A DNA stretch of 64,000 nt from Eutypa lata (taxonomy: Eukaryota > Ascomycota > Sordariomycetes > Xylariales > Diatrypaceae). Position numbers and translations under genes: made by a program. The DNA lies in NCBI GenBank assembly GCA_022661535.1, contig JAKULF010000003.1, forward strand, positions 3,658,001 through 3,722,000. Direction: 5' to 3'. Positions 61,086 to 64,000 of this stretch are shown one piece after another; the first letter of the stretch is position 1, and every line of letters begins with the position of its first letter. A model generated the notes under the pieces. That model had not been told where the DNA came from. It saw nothing but the letters and a program-made list of their open reading frames with translations, and did no database searches.

Positions 61086-62947
61086 ATGCTAGGAATGATG
61101 CTCGATGTTGCTCCATGGAGAGACCTGTTAACCGCACATCGATTCTCCTCTTGGTATATTACTTTCATTGTTGCTATAGTATTCCTTTTGCTATGGCGGC
61201 TCTGGAGATTTACCGTTACGCCATGGCTGTGGCCCCACGATCCGAAAGAGTTGCCGTACTGGGTCCCAAGTAAGTAGTAGGACACAAGCCAGACCAGCAA
61301 CATGTTGAAGAATGCTAATTAAACATTTCCAGTTTTAGGTACGCCTTAGCGTATGTTCCGAAGGTAAAGAGATGTATGCTTACTGCAATATTAGGCCATA
61401 CCGTCGCTTTTTTTAAGAACTCAGACGCGCTGCTAGAGCGTGGACTGTAAGTCCTCCAGCCATCTCCAACTTTATGTCGGGTTGACTATCTATTCTAACT
61501 TGCGTGAAGAAACTATACAAGACGTAGCCACGAGGTCTTCGCTATTCAGCTCCTTGGAAAGAAGCTGTATATAGTTACTAACCCTCCTGATGTTGCTTCT
61601 GCCTACCGCGATAGCGTTAGTCTGGGGTTTGATGGCCACCTGAACGACCTTCTGGAAAGCTTTGGCTTCAGCGGAGATGCTATCAAACGATCGTGGCATA
61701 ACCCGCAACCGGGTGATTGGTGCTATCGAGCCGATAACCCCGTCAATCCCAATCAAATGAACTTCATTCATCTTACTGAGGATATCTACAAGAAGCAGCT
61801 CCTCCCGGGTGAAAAGATGGATGTGATGTGCAGTATGTTTCTGCAAGCGCTCCTTCGCTCAGTCCAGTGGGATTGCTTAGACTTCTGCCCCTACACACCC
61901 GAAGGACCACGAAGGCAGATCTCCCTCTATTCAACTTGCCGATTTGCTATGGTCGATGCTGCTACGCGCTCCATGTTCGGACCGCATTTGCATGAGATCG
62001 AACCGAAGATAGTGGAATACATGATGAACTTCAATGATCATGCGTGGATGATTTTCTTCCGCTACCCAGACTTCTTCGGCCTCCCGGTAACTGAACCTCG
62101 CAGGAAAATTATGGATGCGTTGAAGAAGTTTATTCGACTCCCTGAAGAACAGCGCTCTGAGCAATCATGGTCAATTAAAAGCATCATAGCAGCCCAAGAG
62201 ATCGTGGGGATCGACCTAGAGGCGCAAGCATCCGTGATACTTTTGATATTCTGGGCGTAAGTCTGCAATATTCTCAAATGGCCTAGACGTTCCGTTTATC
62301 ATGTGTACTGGAACTAACAATATTCTCACAGGGCTAACTCGAATGAATACAACATCTCTTTCTGGGTTCTTTCCCATTTGTTATACGATACCTCACTATT
62401 AGATCTCGTCAAGCGAGAAACAGAGGCTGCATGGGAATCGGGAGAGCTGGATATAAAACACCTGTGTGCAAACTGTCCCAATTTGGAAGCAATCTTCAAC
62501 GAGGCCTTGCGCCTCAACGGTGGTGCAATGGTCAGCCGGGTTGTCCTGCAGAAAACGACACTCGGGGGCAAGCAGCTTCAAGCTGGGAACTCAATCTTGA
62601 TGCCATCACGACAGCTCCACACCAACGAGAACGTGTGGGGAGGTGACGTCCGCGACTTCGACCCGTTCAGGTTCCTCAAGAAGAAAAGTCTGGCTCGCCA
62701 TTCCTCCTTCCGGCCTTTCGGCGGGGGCGCCACGTACTGCCCGGGGCGGGTCTTGGCTCGCGAGGAGGTATATGGTTTCATTGCTATTTTGCTCCATAGA
62801 TTCGACATAAAGCTAGCTTCGCAGCCGGGCTCCGGAGGGGGTAAGCCGCCCTTTCCGCGGTTAAACGACACAACACCTGCTCTCGGGATCACTGGGCCCC
62901 TGAGAAGTATGGATGTGATTGTTGATATAGCAAAAGTACCGAGTTAG
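61086..62947 (+). CDS. Cytochrome P450 monooxygenase (CYP7/CYP8-like fungal group)
   Basis: ER-anchored haem monooxygenase; substrate unknown, possibly sterol, fatty acid or a secondary metabolite. Exons: 61086-61269, 61333-61338, 61395-61446, 61522-62256, 62332-62947; 1593 coding bases, 530 residues. N-terminal anchor near residues 25-45 (WYITFIVAIVFLLLWRLWR), then KELPYWVPILGHTVAFFKNS, which needs the 6-base exon 61333-61338 (bases TTTTAG) between two GT-AG introns. Later text: FAIQLLGKKLYIVTNPPDVA; I-helix region ILLIFWAANSNEYNISFWVL formed across intron 4; ExxR as E383-A-L-R386; MPSRQLHTNENVWGG; haem loop FRPFGGGATYCPGR with axial Cys about 462. All key motifs are present, so a working enzyme is expected. 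The FGGGATYCPGR form and the Asn in place of the acid-alcohol pair in the I helix are usual for this class. It neighbours a PTH11-like gene but no cluster is evident. Confidence 0.92.
61333..61338 (+). other. Inferred 6-nt microexon of the P450 gene
   Basis: Bases TTTTAG between TTCCAG and GTACGC. Joining ..CCCA-A, TT-TTA-G and GC-CAT restores the family sequence PILGH in frame. Skipping it, or extending it into 61339-61394, gives a stop or an extra, unfamiliar segment. Inferred from frame and family pattern. Confidence 0.65.
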
Positions 62948-64000
62948 TGGTGAGATTTCATAGATAGGGGTTACAAGATGCTGTAGGATTCATCATTTGA
63001 TTAAATCCAACGCGATAGATGACCTAGACCTCCCGGTGATATATGCGGATGTTTGTTATTTGTAAAATAAGTAAGATATCCTCATTTTCATGAGGAATCA
63101 TATAGAGATTTCCGGCCGCCTAACTCTAAATAGAGACCTAGCAGCAAGGCACAGTAGTTCCTAATGATTCTGGATACGTCACCTACCTACCAACTAGCAC
63201 AGCCATGGAGACCCAAAGCCCTATTTCATGATGGGCTTTACTATCAATTAAAGGTCATTGAATAAGTCACAATTCAGGTCACACAGCTTCACTGAATAAC
63301 AAAAGAATGATATTATCCTTTGGTTATCTTTCACAAGTGATAAATAAAATGAAAAACGCCATAACCCTGAATACAACCTATGGCCTTCCACTGTATCGTC
63401 CCTTCATACATCATATCGATACACGCATGCAGTTAACTTCTTGATTGGCCTGGGTGTACTCGAAGTATCGTATTCATACTCAGGCACATCATGAGAAAAA
63501 CCCCCAATTAGAGTACAATGTAGACCGAGCTAGTAAGTAAAGACTTCATCTATACTAACATTAGTCCGTCGTGCACTAGCTATGATCCATAAGAGCACTA
63601 ACAAGAATGCCAGAAAGGACGAGGGCTAGAGAGAGGCCTGTCACGTTAGCTTCTAGCCCCTACCTAACACTATCAAAGGGTGTTCTTACAGGTTGATGTA
63701 ACAGGTGACAAGCCGCAGAGCTCCCCACCTGATTGAAAGACGGGAAGGGCCAGCAGAACGGCGAATAGAGTAACCATGACGTAGGACTGAGGGTCTGTAC
63801 TACAACAGATACTAGGCGGTTGGATAGTCTGCAGCTCGAAAACGCATCGTAGGATGTCTGGCGCCGAGGCAGTCTGCTGGAAATGCATTGTTTGCAATTA
63901 ATTGGATAATCGTCAAAACTACAAGTGTAGATGAGACCCGTAGCTCATAAGTGTGAGTCAAGAGCTTCAATCTGAATTGTAGCTGCGATATATAATATGT
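62948..64000. other. Terminal gene-free stretch
   Basis: 3' flank of the P450 gene to the window end. The ORF at 63673-63897 (minus) is not recognised; with MQTMHFQQTASAPD at its start it could be a fragment of a gene continuing beyond the window, but nothing supports this. Confidence 0.35.

Noticed and set aside
61322..61400. Apparent frameshift in the P450 gene
   Set aside because: At first it looked as if one base had been lost in TTAGGTACGCC; a 6-nt exon with two normal introns explains the sequence and restores the motif, so I do not call a pseudogene.
1..64000. CRISPR arrays, rRNA genes, intact transposases or reverse transcriptases
   Set aside because: Looked for repeated spacers, rRNA-like blocks and DDE/RT motifs on both strands; none seen, and the genome is eukaryotic.

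Overview
This window is nuclear DNA of a filamentous ascomycete, most likely a Sordariomycete. The evidence is: introns of about 50-300 bases with GTRNGT donors, CTAAC branch points and YAG acceptors; an AT-only block at the left end whose cytosines survive almost only in CpG, the footprint of repeat-induced point mutation (RIP); and typical mould families (PTH11-like rhodopsin-domain protein, GT15 mannosyltransferase, PAT1, NCS1 permease next to a hydantoinase/DUF917 fusion). Genus cannot be fixed from sequence alone.

Layout. 1-7.2 kb: RIP-destroyed repeat. 8.5-24 kb: housekeeping genes: acyl-CoA dehydrogenase (-), mitochondrial ribosomal protein uS12m (+), KRE2/MNT1-type mannosyltransferase (-), PAT1 (+), RNA polymerase III subunit RPC5/C37 (-), and a lineage-specific His/Lys-rich protein (-). 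24.1-26.6 kb: gene-like but frame-broken DNA. 26.6-33.2 kb: a divergent pair, an NCS1 permease (-) and a 1008-residue hydantoinase/oxoprolinase-DUF917 fusion (+), sharing a 1.1 kb promoter with many GATA sites; this looks like an uptake-plus-hydrolysis module for a cyclic amide or similar nitrogen source. 34-37.3 kb: one small hypothetical ORF, a split/duplicated tRNA-like locus, and a decayed proline iminopeptidase carrying a 7-bp minisatellite.

37.7-54.4 kb: second housekeeping block: nuclear disordered protein (-), ribosomal protein L11 (-), SmB (+), mitochondrial pyruvate carrier MPC1 (+), then 4.4 kb without genes and pyruvate carboxylase (+). MPC1 and PYC handle the two anaplerotic fates of cytosolic pyruvate, though adjacency alone does not prove co-regulation. 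56.4-63 kb: accessory block: repeat-rich Cys-containing protein (+), PTH11-like membrane protein (-), cytochrome P450 (+).

Exon structures were worked out by hand and reading frame was checked across each junction; most multi-exon models close exactly. Unusual small exons are the most distinctive feature: an ATG-only first exon in RPL11, a 9-nt exon in SmB, 15- and 21-nt exons in PYC, and an inferred 6-nt exon in the P450. No CRISPR array, rRNA or intact transposon gene was seen.
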